Shown: positions 47,488 through 60,376 of the stretch, in pieces
Numbering within the stretch: the stretch's first letter is position 1
Layout: every line of letters begins with the position of its first letter
Source: Sympetrum striolatum
Taxonomy: Eukaryota; Arthropoda; Insecta; Odonata; Libellulidae
Assembly (NCBI GenBank): GCA_947579665.1
Contig: OX388349.1
Span: 87,950,197-88,014,196 of the forward strand
DNA length: 64,000 bases
Direction of reading: 5' to 3'
Translations under genes and position numbers: made by a program
Notes under the pieces: generated by a model
Told to the model about the DNA's origin: nothing
The model's database searches: none
What the model saw: only the letters and a program-made list of their open reading frames with translations

Positions 47488-50400
47488 CGAATCCAATCAC
47501 AGAGCAAACTGAAAGAGTGCATTTTCCCCTTAACTTTCCTCAAGCTTCATTGGAAAGGTTGGGAAGGATATTCTTTTAAACACGGAAATTTGTTTCAAGA
47601 AATTTTAAAAGGACGCTCCCCTCCACTGTTTTAAGGGTCGGATTATAAATTGATATTTTTCCTTGCAGACTTTTTAGGTGGAAATGGACCTCAAAGCGTT
47701 AAGGATGGCACCAATCCAACATATTTATAGTCTATACTATGATCGCAAAACAAATTGAATGAGAAGTATGTTGGCAAGGAGCTTGCTATTACACTAACGA
47801 CTCAGTGTTTTTATGCCTCATATAAACGAATTTCCTTGTAATTTCTCTGTAATGGTTCATTGCTGGTATCACATCACATTCTCTTTGTCGCCTTATTTCC
47901 CGTGAAGTGTATAAAGTACTAGACTCATTTAATCATGCCCAAGCATATTCTTGCGATAATGCATTAAGTATCGTAAATGCTTTGTCCTTCAACTTGCATG
48001 AATAGATTCATTTAATCCGCTAGAACAGAAATGCACGTATTTGAGAACTTGAAAGTATAGTTTTGAGTTTATATTTTCCAGCTTGCTTCAATTTATTTGC
48101 AAGCGTGATAGAGTTAATCACTGAGCAAATAGAATGGAAAAAAGACGTATCCCAAAAACCTTAAGTAAAATTACATTAAGCAAAATTTACCTTTCATTGA
48201 TCTTAATACAACACACCAATATATTTGCATTTAATACTGAATTGTGGAAACTGCTCTACTCGTGTAAAAAGCTGTGTTATTACTGAAGGATCTTCAAAAA
48301 ATAATTTAGATTTTATAGAAAAGTAGAGTCTTAACTACTGCTTTTTCTGTTTTCTTAGATATCCCTAACTACCCTCTACTTACGCTAATGTGCAGTATTG
48401 CTTTCCATCCGCTGTCCAATGTTTTATAACATTGAAATTCTTCCAACAGACAGACTTCATTCATTTAACACGTCTATTCAGTCAAGGCAAGTCAGTTTAA
48501 TCAATTATTTATCTATGACCATTCACAGTTTCAGCTTTCATGCAAGATGCATTAAGTTAATTTATAGTTTAGTAAGTATTTGGTTCTAACATTAGGTTAT
48601 TTCAAAGGAGTTACTGATTTTTAATGCAGCTTTCTCTCTTTCTTTCAGGTAAGTACATCCGTACCAGTTATCTTTCTCAATCTCTGAACTTCAATCAGTA
48701 AGTAATTCATGGGTTGAACATTATCCTACCGCCAAAGTACACGTTTTTCGTGCTATAGAATTTATAAATGAGATTAGTAAAGGAATACTTCTTAAAACCT
48801 CTTCAGCTCCTACCAAATCTCCCAAAAGCAGCCATACTCCATTAAAACTTCGGCATGCTTCGGATGATAGAAAGATACAGGTTAATTGTATTGTGTTGAA
48901 GAACGGAAATCGTACGTCTGGTACTCTGATAATAACCTTGCTACTGAATGGGGTTGATATTTAAGTTTTTTTATTCTTCGCACTGTTTAGCTTTAATAAA
49001 ATCATATTTTCGTTAAATCACTCTCAAAACATTTTGATCATTGTTTGCGGATGAAATATTAAATCAATTGAATCCTTGCCAGAAAATTTACACATGGAAG
49101 TTTGTATTATCTATACTGTAATTATCTTATCTTTCCTAATTCAATGAGGTTATGCAGATAGTAATATTTCTAATTTTTTTAATACAGCTTGGTTCATTTT
49201 TTCTATTGAAATATTTGTTAAAGCCATACCTCTGGAGCCATAGATTTGAGAAATATTGTTTTAAGGTTTAGCTCAACATTAAATTTAATACTTAATTCAG
49301 GCGTTAATGTTTCCTCGGAACAACATCGTTTCACAGTTGTCATCGTGCATGTTGATGTTACGCGGACGTGTTTTTGCATTAATCGGCGTTTTTCTTGTGT
49401 CTGACGTGAAAATAATTTCTTATATATTGCCTCGGCAATGCGTAATTTGAAACTGGGCGACAGTCACCACATCGAAAAGACGTGAATATGAAGAAAAGAG
49501 AAATGAATGACGGTTGAATAACCCTCATTATGAAACAAACATATTATTGGTGTACTTAATCTAAAGTGCTAGTTCCAAAGGTAGTCGCAGCATTTCATTA
49601 AATAGGAGATTTAGTTTTACGATTATGGAAAGAGAATACCGTCCACCATTTAAAGTCAAAATTCAAAGATTCGAGCTAATCATTTGTCTACTTCCCTCTT
49701 TGGACTAACAAAATATGGCTGAATGAGTTTATTGAGAGATATTAATTTCACTGCAAAATATCATTGTTATAAATTTACCCTTTTTATTCCACGTGGAAAA
49801 TTTATTATTCGGTAAATATGTTAAATCCAAGCACAAATAGGTCATTCTTAATGAGGTCTATTTTTCTCTTTTCTTTGGATCAACCTGAAGTAATTTTACG
49901 GTCCATCCAGTGGAGAGGTTGCATAAGTGAACCGCAGCCAATTTTATCTTAGGATATTCACGCCCTCCTTAAATCGCCACTTCCTCTATTTCCGATATTT
50001 TTATCGCGGCGGGCGATGAAACCCTCTCCGCGATAATTAACTTTTAAAGCAGCCTAGCTTATCGGATGTCGTAAATTTTGAAAATTACGCTCGGGGTCGT
50101 TGTTTTTTATTGTTTTGGATGGAGGCTAACTTGTAGTCATCGTCAGATGAAATCGATATTAATGTTTTTTCAATGTCGATATGTACTAAAGAAATAATCC
50201 GTGTCCTTGGTGGTTGCCATGCTATTAGGGAAACTTATCTTACTGACTTTACTTAGTTTGTTGGCTACGGTATTTATATATTAATATAATTGGTAAAACT
50301 GCTGCAATGGATAAAAATTTTCGTAACACCGGTTATAATAATTGCAAGAAAGTAAGTATTTCGGCATTAATGTTTGTTCGTGCTCTACTTTGTATGGGAA

Positions 50401-52154
50401 GTTTTTAAGGACTATAAAATCGAATTTTTCGAGAATTCCGTGAAACACAATCTATGCTCTTGTTTTAAGCAATTTTTTGTTTTGAATAACTTAATAAGCT
50501 AATTTTGATTCCAGCGTAAAGCTCATCTGGATTCTACTAGTCATCTTTTCGAGTTAAGTTATGGAAATGAATTTTCAGATATGTTGCTATCATTGCTCTT
50601 TAAAAGGTTTCTCGGTAGAGAAAAAAGCTCATTTTTGTATTGGCGGTGCGCTCAAACTTTAAATTTTTAGCAAGTAGATGAGTTCAGCGAGAGATGATTT
50701 CTAAGAAGTCGTTCTTGAGCTTTTGTAGCCATTAATTGCGTTAGCGTGGCTCTAAAATACGAAACAATCGATTTTCTGTATATACTAAACGAGAGTCACC
50801 TATTTCAGTCTTTATCTCTTTTCCCTTTGAAGGTTTTCTTTCGAAAATAATCCTCAAGAGGATCTTCTTCTTTAGAGACGGAAGCAAGATAAAGCGTCGG
50901 AATTTCTTACTTTCCGGGAATAGGTCTCTCAACTGGATAATTGTCTTCACGGAATCGATTACTGTTATGGATTATTCGTGTGGCGTAACTCTTCAGGAAG
51001 ACAGCGTTGATTCAAACGACATTTCCTGTAGAGAGCAATCTTCTTAAGGAAGAGTTTGAGATTTCACCCTTTACGGAAGGCCCTTTGGAAAGGAACCTCA
51101 TACTTGTTTAAATTTCCATTAAGTACTTACAAATTTACATATTCTTCCATGTAGAAGTAGTACAAACATTTTGTCTTTCTTATAAAACGAAATGGCATTA
51201 TTTATTCTATGAAGTGCTCAGAATTCCTTCCATAAAATATGTTTTTATAATGTATTGACTCAATTGCTACTGACTTCCATTTTCATCCAACGTCGTCTGT
51301 AAGTAATTCCTGTCAACTACATTACTGCGATAATCGCAGTTCATTATTTTTATGCCACTGCTTCATCCTGTGTATTAAATATTATTCTAATATTTGCTCT
51401 TTTTATATTTTGTACAAATATTTGCTTACAGGAATAAGTTCGTAAATACATAAACAACGCAGTTTCTAAAGGCATAGTAAACATAAAATTGTGTTGCTTT
51501 TATTGAGCATGTCACAACATATTGTGCGTAATTGTATCGTTGTATATTAATTACTAATGTTGGAAACAACTTGTTCACTCTTCATCCGGAGTCTTAATGG
51601 TTTCGCTTACATATGCGTCACAAAACCTGGATATTTCGAGGTAAATCCGGAGAGCCCTAAGCATTCTCCTCATTGGATCCCATCTGTGTGTATCCCATAC
51701 ATCTGTAGTAAATTGGTGTATTGTATTGCCAAACCGCGCCCAATTGGCAGGAGGAGAGAAAAGAGCTTGTTAATTTAATTAGGATTTGGACCTGGTGTTT
51801 TGTTCCCAAAGCGTCCCATTATCACGTGATATGAATAATTATTGAGCGAAGTTAAAATATAAATTGGGTCCATAGACTCTGCGGGAACAATAGATAATTG
51901 CAATTAACGATCATAAAAACAGCAAATGCGTGAACAAATGAAATAATCCGCTCGTGTATCACAGAAAAGGATTTTAAGCTATATATTCCCAGAATTCCCA
52001 TTTCGGAGATGTAGGTCTTTATTTGCATTCTGGTCAATTAATGCTGTATTTTTGGTCCGCGATATTAAGTTACTATTCTGATGAAGCTTTTCTGTGTAAT
52101 TAAATTTCCAAAATCTAATAATAATGAATTGATATTACGGATGACATTTCGGCT

Positions 52155-52156
<2 letters not shown>

Positions 52157-52201
<45 letters not shown>
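52157..52201. repeat. (AT)n microsatellite
   Basis: An uninterrupted run of about 22 AT units; cruciform-prone. Confidence 0.97.
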
Positions 52202-52206
<5 letters not shown>

Positions 52207-54025
52207 GATATTTTCTTTCATAATTACTTAACATTTTTTATACTAATTACTTAAATACACGTGAGCAATAAATTTAATTTTCACTTAATAATTTTAATGA
52301 ATATATGGAATTGAATTATCAAAAATTATTTAGGTAAGTATTATATTGTGCTGCGTATTATATAGTGTAGATTTAAAATTTAGAAGATTACAAGCAACTC
52401 TTACTTTTAATTTAAAAATCCTGTTTCGCAGCATGAAATTTAGGAATGGAACAAAACGGCAATATTTAATGATTTAATTAAATCTAGCTTCCTGAGTGCT
52501 CGCATAGAAAACATAAATTTTGTATTAACAATGTTTTTATTTGAGCGGATGAATATAGAAATGTACTCCACCATGTAAGAGGGAATAAATGATATGCATT
52601 CAACACAACCGTTAAGACAAATTAGGGAATATAAGCCTACGAACTAATTTTCTTCTTTATCTCTAATGAAGGTGTCTTATTGCTATGAAATATTGGTTTG
52701 TCGCTCCCGGACTCTGCATATTTCTTCATTCATAAATGGATTGGATACCAATAATCTGCCAATTAAGATACTTACCAGGTTTTGGTAGTAAAAATCATTA
52801 TGTTTTCCTTCAAATTAAAGTGTATCTACATCTTTGGAATTGTTTCATTACTCTACAACCGTGTGTTTAAAGTTAATACTTCGTGTTTTTACTTTAAATT
52901 AGACTCATATGCTTTCCACAAAAACAATATTCTGCAGAGTTTTACAAATAATATGGGAAGCTTTATGTTTCGTCTGCGGTAAATCCGTGCTGTGGCAAGC
53001 GTCATAAAAGTGTACATGCATAGCAGAAAAACTTGAGTTACAAAAATAAGAAATGCAGAACTTTACATAAACGAAGCAGGAAAAAATTAAGTGAAAATTA
53101 AATAAGAAGAAAATAATATATTTGAAAAACCATGTAAACTCAAAGACTACTCCACGATAAATGGTACCAAAAAGTACCGCATATAATATTGAAATCGGAT
53201 CTGTTTTGTATCTCAACGAAAACTCAATATAATGTGTATGAATCGTAAAAGTTACCATTGCATAAGGATAAACGCAGGTGAAAAAGTCTTAGTTGAGGAC
53301 CTTTGTTGGTTTAGGTGCCACTTCTAGATTAGCTTTAAAAACGATGCGAAACTGTTATTAGCTGAATTGCTAGGAGCATCCAGAATGTGGGAAATCCTAT
53401 TTGGAATCTTGGTCTTGTCATTCATCTCCTGTTGTTTTCGGTTTTCCTCCTGCTCGCACTCCTTTTAGTGCCAAGTTCTACTTCCTTCACTTATTTTCTT
53501 TAGCCGTAACAACTTAAGGAAACGGTTGTATCGTAGGAGCTGTCATATCGAACTTGAATAAGTTCCGAAATATCTTTAAAGTATGACCCACATCTCGAGA
53601 CATCCATTCGGTTGGATATCACGGCCAAGTTCTAACAAGCGGAGACACTCCCTTTTCGTAAGCAGCGCGAAAAACTTCCGCCAACTCCGTAATTTCTTCC
53701 CGATTCCGCAGAGTTTTATCGAAGCCTTGAGTGCTGCTTTCGATGAGCCCAGATTCGCTTGAGCGGCGATTCACTTAGTGTTTGGGAAGTGGAATCTGCT
53801 GTGGATCCGAAGGTGTGTTGTGGACGTCCGCGGATAAACAGCGCTCGTAATAGACGAGATACAGAGGCGAAGGAATAAGTGGAACGTCAGTCCCGCGAAG
53901 TGCAGCATCCTGGTGCCCACTGCGCCTGTGAGGATGCAGCGGGAAGGAATATTTTTTACGGATAAGAGTCCGTAGATACTTTTCAAAGTAGGATCCCGCA
54001 GCACAGCATTTCTCTCACATTTCCA

Positions 54026-54070
54026 AGAAAAGTAGGAATGAAATAACGCGTATTTTATTCCCACTTTTCT
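54026..54070. repeat. Imperfect hairpin with about 18-bp arms
   Basis: AGAAAAGT-GGAATGAAATA-like left arm and TTTTATTCC-ACTTTTCT right arm, with one mismatch per arm region and a short loop around CGCGTA. Confidence 0.7.
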
Positions 54071-54536
54071 ATGTCGTGGATTTTCACTCAGTAAAACCTT
54101 CCACGATTGATTTTTATGCCACAATTCTTTTAATTCTAAATCATTTTGATTTTACTGGCCTACACATTTTGCTGATAATTTCCATCCTCTTTCTCTTTGT
54201 AAAGTTTGCATTATTGTATTGAGTTATTGTTCATTTCTCATTACACGTGATAATTTATAACTTCGTAAAATTCAAACTTGTTCCTATAAATCAGCCAGCC
54301 ATTCTCGTTATTCTTCTGCATTTTATTTTCTCTTCACATTGTTTGATATTTTTATCTCCGTATTTAAACGCAGTTAAAGAAAGATATCAACATAAATTCA
54401 CACCCTCCTTCCTGCGTATGCATTTCTGCTCTGACGTATTTTTCCTGGGTAAAAACGTTGGATTTTGAAAACATGTAAAGCAGTTTTCTTTTGTATAGAT
54501 TTAATCAAGCTATCACTTCCTCTTAAATTTTATCTA

Positions 54537-54602
54537 ACGAATGGTTAGATGTCGAAGAGACTTATTAGTCTCAAGCCAAAATAAAATTCACTTTATTAGT
54601 AT
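54537..54602 (+). mobile_element. LINE 3' end, same family as the insertion at 33791-34586
   Basis: ATGGTTAGATGTCGAAGAGA, a hairpin GAGACT-TATT-AGTCTC (54557-54572), CCAAAATAAA, then a short TTATTAGTATT tail. The order matches 34504-34586. The hairpin is kept although its loop differs. The 5' extent of this copy could not be set. Confidence 0.65.
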
Positions 54603-56479
54603 TGTTATATAAGAAAATCGTGCACAACTAAAAGCAGAAATTAATCTTTTCCACGGTTTGTTTTCTCTAATCCTTTGTGGTGGGATAGGCCTATATCATA
54701 GCCTTCACGACGTAGTCGACAGCACCCCATGGCTATTCTTATTGCGGGATTATTTGTTTTGATGGTTGGATGAAAGTCTCGTTTTACCCAAAGTCCTTTG
54801 TTTTATTTGAGAGTATGTAAGCACAATAGGTCGTACAAGTATTCGAGGGTGCAAATTTGGGGTAACGAATTTACTGGTGCTTTCTCTCACTAGAGTACAC
54901 GTCTATTTGCAACTAATTAAATTCTCTTGTACGGAAGTCCTGCTGTCTGATATTTACATTTAATTGTTTCTTTGTGCAACTTCGTAAACCAGTTCTTCTG
55001 CGGTAGAAATCACTAAATCCGATTTCAGAACATTTCCTGGGTATAAAGTTATCAGCAAGACCCTATGATATACTTGAGAAATTTATTTTAAGTATAAATC
55101 GCAAACTTCTTCTAGATATCTGGAAAAATGTTTGTTCATAGGCTTATTTTAAGTGAGAAAACTTGTAATTACGGAAGTATCACCAATTTTTGCCCAGCTG
55201 GTGTAGGATGAAAACCACTTTGATGTGAATTTATCTAGAAGCTCAGTTGGTGCAATTTAAACAGCTGCTCGGATGTCTTTGATGATATTATTAGCATCAA
55301 ACTTTTCCTTAGGAAATGGCGATTAGCGTAATAGCCCTCCATGGATTAATGGCAATTAGTATCAGTCACAAAGTGACCGTCGAAACATAAACGGATGAGA
55401 ATTTTTACACGATTTTCACCAGTCCGACTTTCTAGGGCTAAAAATTGAGTGGAAACGACATGCGTTTATCCCCCATAATCTTTAAAGGCAAGTGGATTAT
55501 CTTTAATCCACGTACATTATGTTATGGGTTGATATCGGGCATCTCCTAATCGCCTATGTCAGAACACTCTTATGAAATTCAAGGTTCATCAGAAGAATAA
55601 ATTAGTGAAATTTAATTTTAGCCAGCATTTCATAATTCGTGATTTCAGTGCTCACGTACTAAAGCAAGTGCAATGCAGACCCTAACATAATGAATAATTG
55701 TTTATTGGTGTTACGAAAATAGTCTTGGTTCCGTGAAATTTATTTTAATTTTAATTCCATCGCTATAAACATTACTAAATAGTACACGATGATTGTTCTT
55801 TGTGATTCTTCTGATTAATTTAGTAGCACTAAATCGAATGTAATGATTTTAAAACACAGCTCAATGTAAAGGAAAGAAGAACCTAACCTTTAGACATTAT
55901 ATCAATTTAACTAGAATATATCGAGTAAGAACGAGGATCGAGCCCAGGAAATTATTTATCTTCTACTATGAAATTTAAGTAATATTTATATTATTTTCAT
56001 AACTCAAAATTTATTAGGGCTTAAGCAGTCACCAACAGTGACTTAATCATACATCAGGAAACCGTATAATTATTAAATATTAAGTAAATAGTATATATAG
56101 TCAGTCAGTACATTGGTATATTATAAAATTCACCACACAATGAAGCGAAAAAACGACGGTGAAACAAAACCTTTAATATTTTTTGTTATTTCATTCAAGT
56201 CGAAATGGTCAGCAATTACATCATTATGTTATTTCTTGTACAAGTTGCTTGTTTACACCACCCGTTATACTCTTAACATAGTATTTACTAAATATCTTTA
56301 AGATGTCCAAGTACATGAAATTCAGATTGCACAATGTCAGCATCTGTTTTCATATAGCGATATATAGTGATAATAGCGCTTTTATGGTCGTTGAGGAACA
56401 TGCAATGTACCGATTACAGTACATGTATTAGGCAGGTGATGATAAAACATTCTGTCACGTTAGGGTGGATCGAAAAAAC
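54603..56479. other. Intergenic/intronic, no gene recognised
   Basis: No recognised feature. AT-rich with short open frames. Confidence 0.5.
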
Positions 56480-58325
56480 TCTTTTTCGAAATCCGTCAAC
56501 GGCTAATGCTTAAAGCTTGCGGTTGGTGGTCCTTATAACATATAAAAAACTTCAACTCGATCGGATTATGTCCTGAGGCTGCGAATTTCAAAGTTTTAAA
56601 TTTTTGTGAAAAATGTCAAATATTTGCATTTTTTCCTGATGATTTCTCATCCTTTCCGAAGTGATTTAATGACAAAGAAGTACATATATTCCTTGGCTGT
56701 TGCTTAATATTAAATATTTAGTACGTTTGAATCAAGGAAAATGGATTCTCAGTTCGCCAAAATTCGTCAAAATACGAAAAATATACAGAAATCTTACGGA
56801 TTAGGCAGTAGGGTGGGTCGTTTTGTCTTTTTTCTGATAGAAATGTAACATTCGGCAATAGTGGCACACCCAAATTACTGACATAATTTTCTTTCCAAAT
56901 CAGATACTATCTTATGTGAGAATGTTTACCTCGAAGTTTCGAAATTTCGGCAAGAACCGCCAAAATTGCCAAAATTTCTAGTTCGGTAAAAGCGAATATT
57001 TATTTGATAACGATATGTCATTTGCAACTTAAACTGTCCCTCAAAATGCCACTTATATGTCTGTGTATGGGGCAGAGATGACTCCTATGGGATCAGAATA
57101 CGAGGTCATTTAAAATTTAATTCAGAATTCATTTAAAATTTTACTTTTTTGTAACTCCTTCCGTCATCGTCTATTCCTTCGCCTCTTCACAACTATTTAA
57201 TACATTTAATATCTTATATGTTTTATTAATATTATTATAATATTTCCGAGTAATGCATGACCCAACTTAAAGATGATGAAATTTTTGTTCATGAAGATGA
57301 AGGAATGAACACCGATACTGGTTGGAAGGATGAAATTCTTCGAATTTTCGAGGAATTATTTAGAAAACCAATGGAATGGAATGGAAGTTCATTGTCAAGT
57401 AAAAGACAAGCAGACCATTCAATTGGTTTCTTGTTAACTCTTCGAATATTCAAAGATTTTCCCCCTTCCAACCGGTATTGGTGTTCCTTCATTTACTCCC
57501 AAGAACATCTCTCTCATCAACTTTAAGGTGGGCCAGGATGTATTAAAAATATAATAATGCCAATCATACAACAAAAAATATTTAATGTAATAAAGAGGTG
57601 AGTGAAAGAACTGCTTTGCTACCGCTACGAGCCGCCAAGTAAAGGAATAGACGAGAACGGAAAGAGGTAACAAAAAACTTCTATTTAATTAATTCTAAAT
57701 TAATTTGCCTCCTATTCTGGCACCATAGGAGGCATCTCTGCTCCATACAGAAGCATATAGGTGACATAATGAAGCTTGAGTGACAGTTTTAGTCGCAAAG
57801 AACATATCTTTATCTAAAAACTTTTAGTTTGAATCGAACTAGAATGTTTTTGCAATTTTAACATTTCTTGCCGAAATTTCGAAACTTCGAGGCAAAAATT
57901 TTCGCATTAGATAGTTTTTGATTTGGGAAGAAAATTATGTCAGTAATTTGGGTGTGCCACTTTTGCTGGATGCTACATTTCTATCAGAAAAAAGACAAAA
58001 CGACTCACCCTACTGTCTAACCAACATTCATAAGATTTCTGTGTATTTTTCGTATTTTGACGAATTTTGGCGGAATGAGAATCCATTTTCCTTGATTCAA
58101 ACTTACTAAATCTTTAATATTAAGCAACAGCCAAGCTATATACGTATTTATTTGCCATTAAATCACTTCGGAAACATTGAGAAACCATCCGGATAAAATG
58201 CAAAAATTTGACATTTTCCTCAAAAATATAAAATTTTGAAATTCGCATCCTCAGAGCACAATCCGATCGAGTTGAAATTTGGTAAATGTTATAAGGACCA
58301 CCAACCACAAACTAATTTTTTCATC
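56480..58325. repeat. Giant imperfect palindrome, about 1.84 kb, arms of about 0.9 kb
   Basis: The left half (about 56490-57396) reappears inverted as the right half (about 57405-58315). Matching block pairs are: CGGTTGGTGGTCCTTATAAC (left, about 56520) with its complement at about 58288-58307; GTTGCTTAATATTAAA (about 56700) with about 58117-58133; CACACCCAAATTACTGACAT (about 56865) with about 57936-57958; CGAAGTTTCGAAATTTCGGC (about 56932) with about 57863-57883; GTATGG(G/A)GCAGAGATG (about 57065) with about 57737-57752; and GGTTGGAAGG (about 57322) with about 57462-57473. The centre is a small hairpin, TTGTC-AAGTAAAA-GACAA, at 57392-57409. Arms differ by scattered substitutions and small indels, perhaps 10-20 percent by eye. 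Short open frames inside (57257-57526 plus, 57289-57492 minus) mirror each other and match nothing known. It could be an inverted duplication of a repeat or a large foldback transposon. Confidence 0.9.
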
Positions 58326-59049
58326 CATTCGCTAATTTTGAAGTAACGCGGCAGCGTCACTCGCTTTCATTCTCTTGTGAATATTTAATTAACAAAACTC
58401 TTCCCATCGTTGGTGCATACGGCATCTACGGAAGCGATCTTTACGCATCCATTGTGCCATTACAAGTGATGCAACCCGACAGACACTTTACAAAAGATAG
58501 GATATTGGAGAAATCGGAGATGCGGGCGTGCTTTAGAATGGAAAAAGCGATTTCGATTGACAGGATAACCCGGAAGTGGTAAATACGGTGTGAGTGGAGA
58601 GGGTTTTGATTCGAGGAATAAATCTAAGGCTGAGGAAATGGCGATTTTGAGAGGAAAAGAATTGTTAAAGAATGTAATTGAGTGTAGAATAAAAAGGAAA
58701 ACAAAAAAGAACAAATTATCGAAATATAAAGGAAATAGCGTTAAGTAGGGTTCGAACCGGAAGGTCGAATGAAAGCACTTATGGCGACTTACTTTTCTAA
58801 CGTTCTTTTAAATACAACGTTTTTCCGCATATTCCATATTTCAAAGTAAACTTAGTAAACTTCACTGAATCAGTCTTAGATCTCTATAATGTATGGCATT
58901 ATATGTATGTTGGTAGATTGGATTTTATTTTCTTATTAATTACGTATTCGTATTTTAATTTTCGATTCACCTGTCTCCTAATTTTTTCATTAATGGCCAC
59001 ATACAGGGTTTCATTTCATCCTTACTCAATTGTCTGCTACGAAATAACA
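58326..59049. other. Intergenic/intronic, no gene recognised
   Basis: A minus-strand B-box-like GGTTCGAACCC near 58749-58759 is isolated and not called. Nothing else seen. Confidence 0.5.
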
Positions 59050-59060
59050 TAATTAAGTAA
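59050..59060. repeat. Left copy of 11-bp target-site duplication
   Basis: TAATTAAGTAA, identical to 59293-59303, directly abuts the foldback element. Confidence 0.8.
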
Positions 59061-59292
59061 GGAGCGAAAGTGAAAACAAACTTTTACTATACAACAGAAT
59101 ATTTTATTTGGAAACGACCATGGTTTCAACTCATGGAGTCATCCTCAGGTCATGCTCACCTGAGGATGACTCCCTGAGTTGAAACCATGGTCGTCTCCAA
59201 ATAAAATATTCTGTGGTCTAGTAAAAGTTTGTTTTCACTTTCGCTCCTGATGGATCCATACCAACAAGTCACGGCCCAAGCAGCTGATTCTG
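59061..59292 (+). mobile_element. 232-bp foldback element with 11-bp target-site duplication, possibly Penelope-like end
   Basis: Arms of exactly 90 bases (59061-59150 and 59158-59247) are reverse complements with about four mismatches around the 7-base loop CATGCTC. A 45-base single-copy tail (59248-59292) follows. The whole is framed by the 11-bp duplication TAATTAAGTAA. The right arm reads ACCTGAGGATGACTCC, then GAGTTGAAACCATGGTCG, then AAATAAAATATTCTG, a layout reminiscent of the ends of Penelope-like and other target-primed retroelements. The long duplication argues for target-primed reverse transcription rather than a cut-and-paste transposon. No coding sequence. The family assignment is inference. 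Confidence 0.8.
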
Positions 59293-59303
59293 TAATTAAG
59301 TAA
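59293..59303. repeat. Right copy of 11-bp target-site duplication
   Basis: TAATTAAGTAA, identical to 59050-59060. Confidence 0.8.
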
Positions 59304-59972
59304 CTTGTGTTGTACATCTATGTACAAATAATTCTCCTGAATTCCATTTTAGGTGATTGAGGTTATCCATTTTTACCTCGTTTAAGTGATTGTTTAAAAT
59401 TAAGAATTGATCTTCAGCGGAATTATTATTTATACAATTTATCGCTTCGATAAGTGAGTAGCCAAGTGTCTCCGAGATCAATTGACCGTGACTTCTGTGA
59501 CCCGGAGTTGCATCTGATTGAGAGAGAATCTTACGTTTATTTATATCCTCCTCAGTCAATCGATCTCACGTTTAAGGTCGGCATTTCCTAATGACAATGA
59601 AAGTCTCCGTCGAGAACTGACCTCTTTTTGACCTTTGCAACATTCCAAATAAAGAGTTGTCTTGGAGAATGATATGAGAAGGAAAATATATTGAAAATAG
59701 TATGGATTCCGATACATTGCTTCGTGACGTTGTGAAGTTTCTCACTGGATGCTTCAAAATGTAGCTAAAGAACACAAGCAGTGCAACATTGTGATGACGG
59801 AGGCAGTTGCTACAGTACGAAGTAAAATAAACCGCAATGAAAATGGATATTCAATCGTACTTAAATACATGTAAGAGAGTATATAGAATAATAATACAGC
59901 ATCAATAATAATATAGAGTAAAATAAAATGAATTCTTAATGAAAAAAGCAAATAATAAAGCCTTGATGGAGC
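59304..59972. other. Intergenic/intronic, no gene recognised
   Basis: A minus frame at 59296-59559 (87 codons) begins next to the foldback element. It has no recognised motif and is probably chance. Confidence 0.45.
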
Positions 59973-60376
59973 GTGTTCGGAAGATACAGGACCATTCTGA
60001 AGTCCGAAGAGTCCTCAACTAATGTACCTTACCTTCTTGTCTTATGGAAGGGAATCTTGGGTGTCAAATGCAGCAAAAATCAGCGATTTCACATGATGCT
60101 AAGAAGCATAGATCGCTGTATGCTTGGAATAACAAAAAGAGACAGGAAACGCATTGCCTTGGTGAGGATGATGAATGGAGTTATAGGTATTACTGATAAA
60201 TAAGTTCACTGAAATGGACGGGGGCCGATCATACGACGAAAGTAAATGACAACCGCGGAGAATCTGCAGTCCTCCAGTGGACTCGAATGGGTGTAAAAGA
60301 AACCAAAGGAAGTCCCAAAGGAATCAGAGACTGGCAACGAGAATTTGAGGACGGAGAACCTCATAGATACATGTGA
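59973..60376 (+). pseudogene. Degenerate LINE reverse-transcriptase C-terminus
   Basis: The first frame shows RCMLGITKRDRKRIALVR and GITDK, equivalent to the conserved ERxMLGxSLRDRxRNxxIR...xDI block of LINE reverse transcriptases. An out-of-frame VLSYGRESW-like stretch just upstream matches LTYGSETW. After a stop and frameshift, the frame from 60212 reads KWTGADHTTKVNDNRGESAV, then LQWTRMGVKETKGSPKGIRD and WQREFED. This follows the KWxWAGHxxRxxDxRW...WxPR...GRPxxRWxDD C-terminal plan, with the terminal basic part altered. It ends at TGA 60374-60376. Probably another LINE family than those at 3.6 and 16.9 kb. Confidence 0.85.

Larger units (their letters stand above)
47488..54536. other. Intergenic/intronic, no gene recognised
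   Basis: About 7 kb without a recognisable exon or element other than the (AT)n at 52157-52201 and a hairpin at 54026-54070. A GC-richer patch at about 53.6-54.0 kb holds a 117-codon minus frame (53771-54124) with no known motif. Confidence 0.45.

Noticed and set aside
53771..54124. 117-codon minus-strand open frame
   Set aside because: No family similarity recognised; probably a composition effect.
58745..58765. B-box-like GGTTCGAACCC on the minus strand
   Set aside because: Isolated; no other tRNA or SINE feature nearby.
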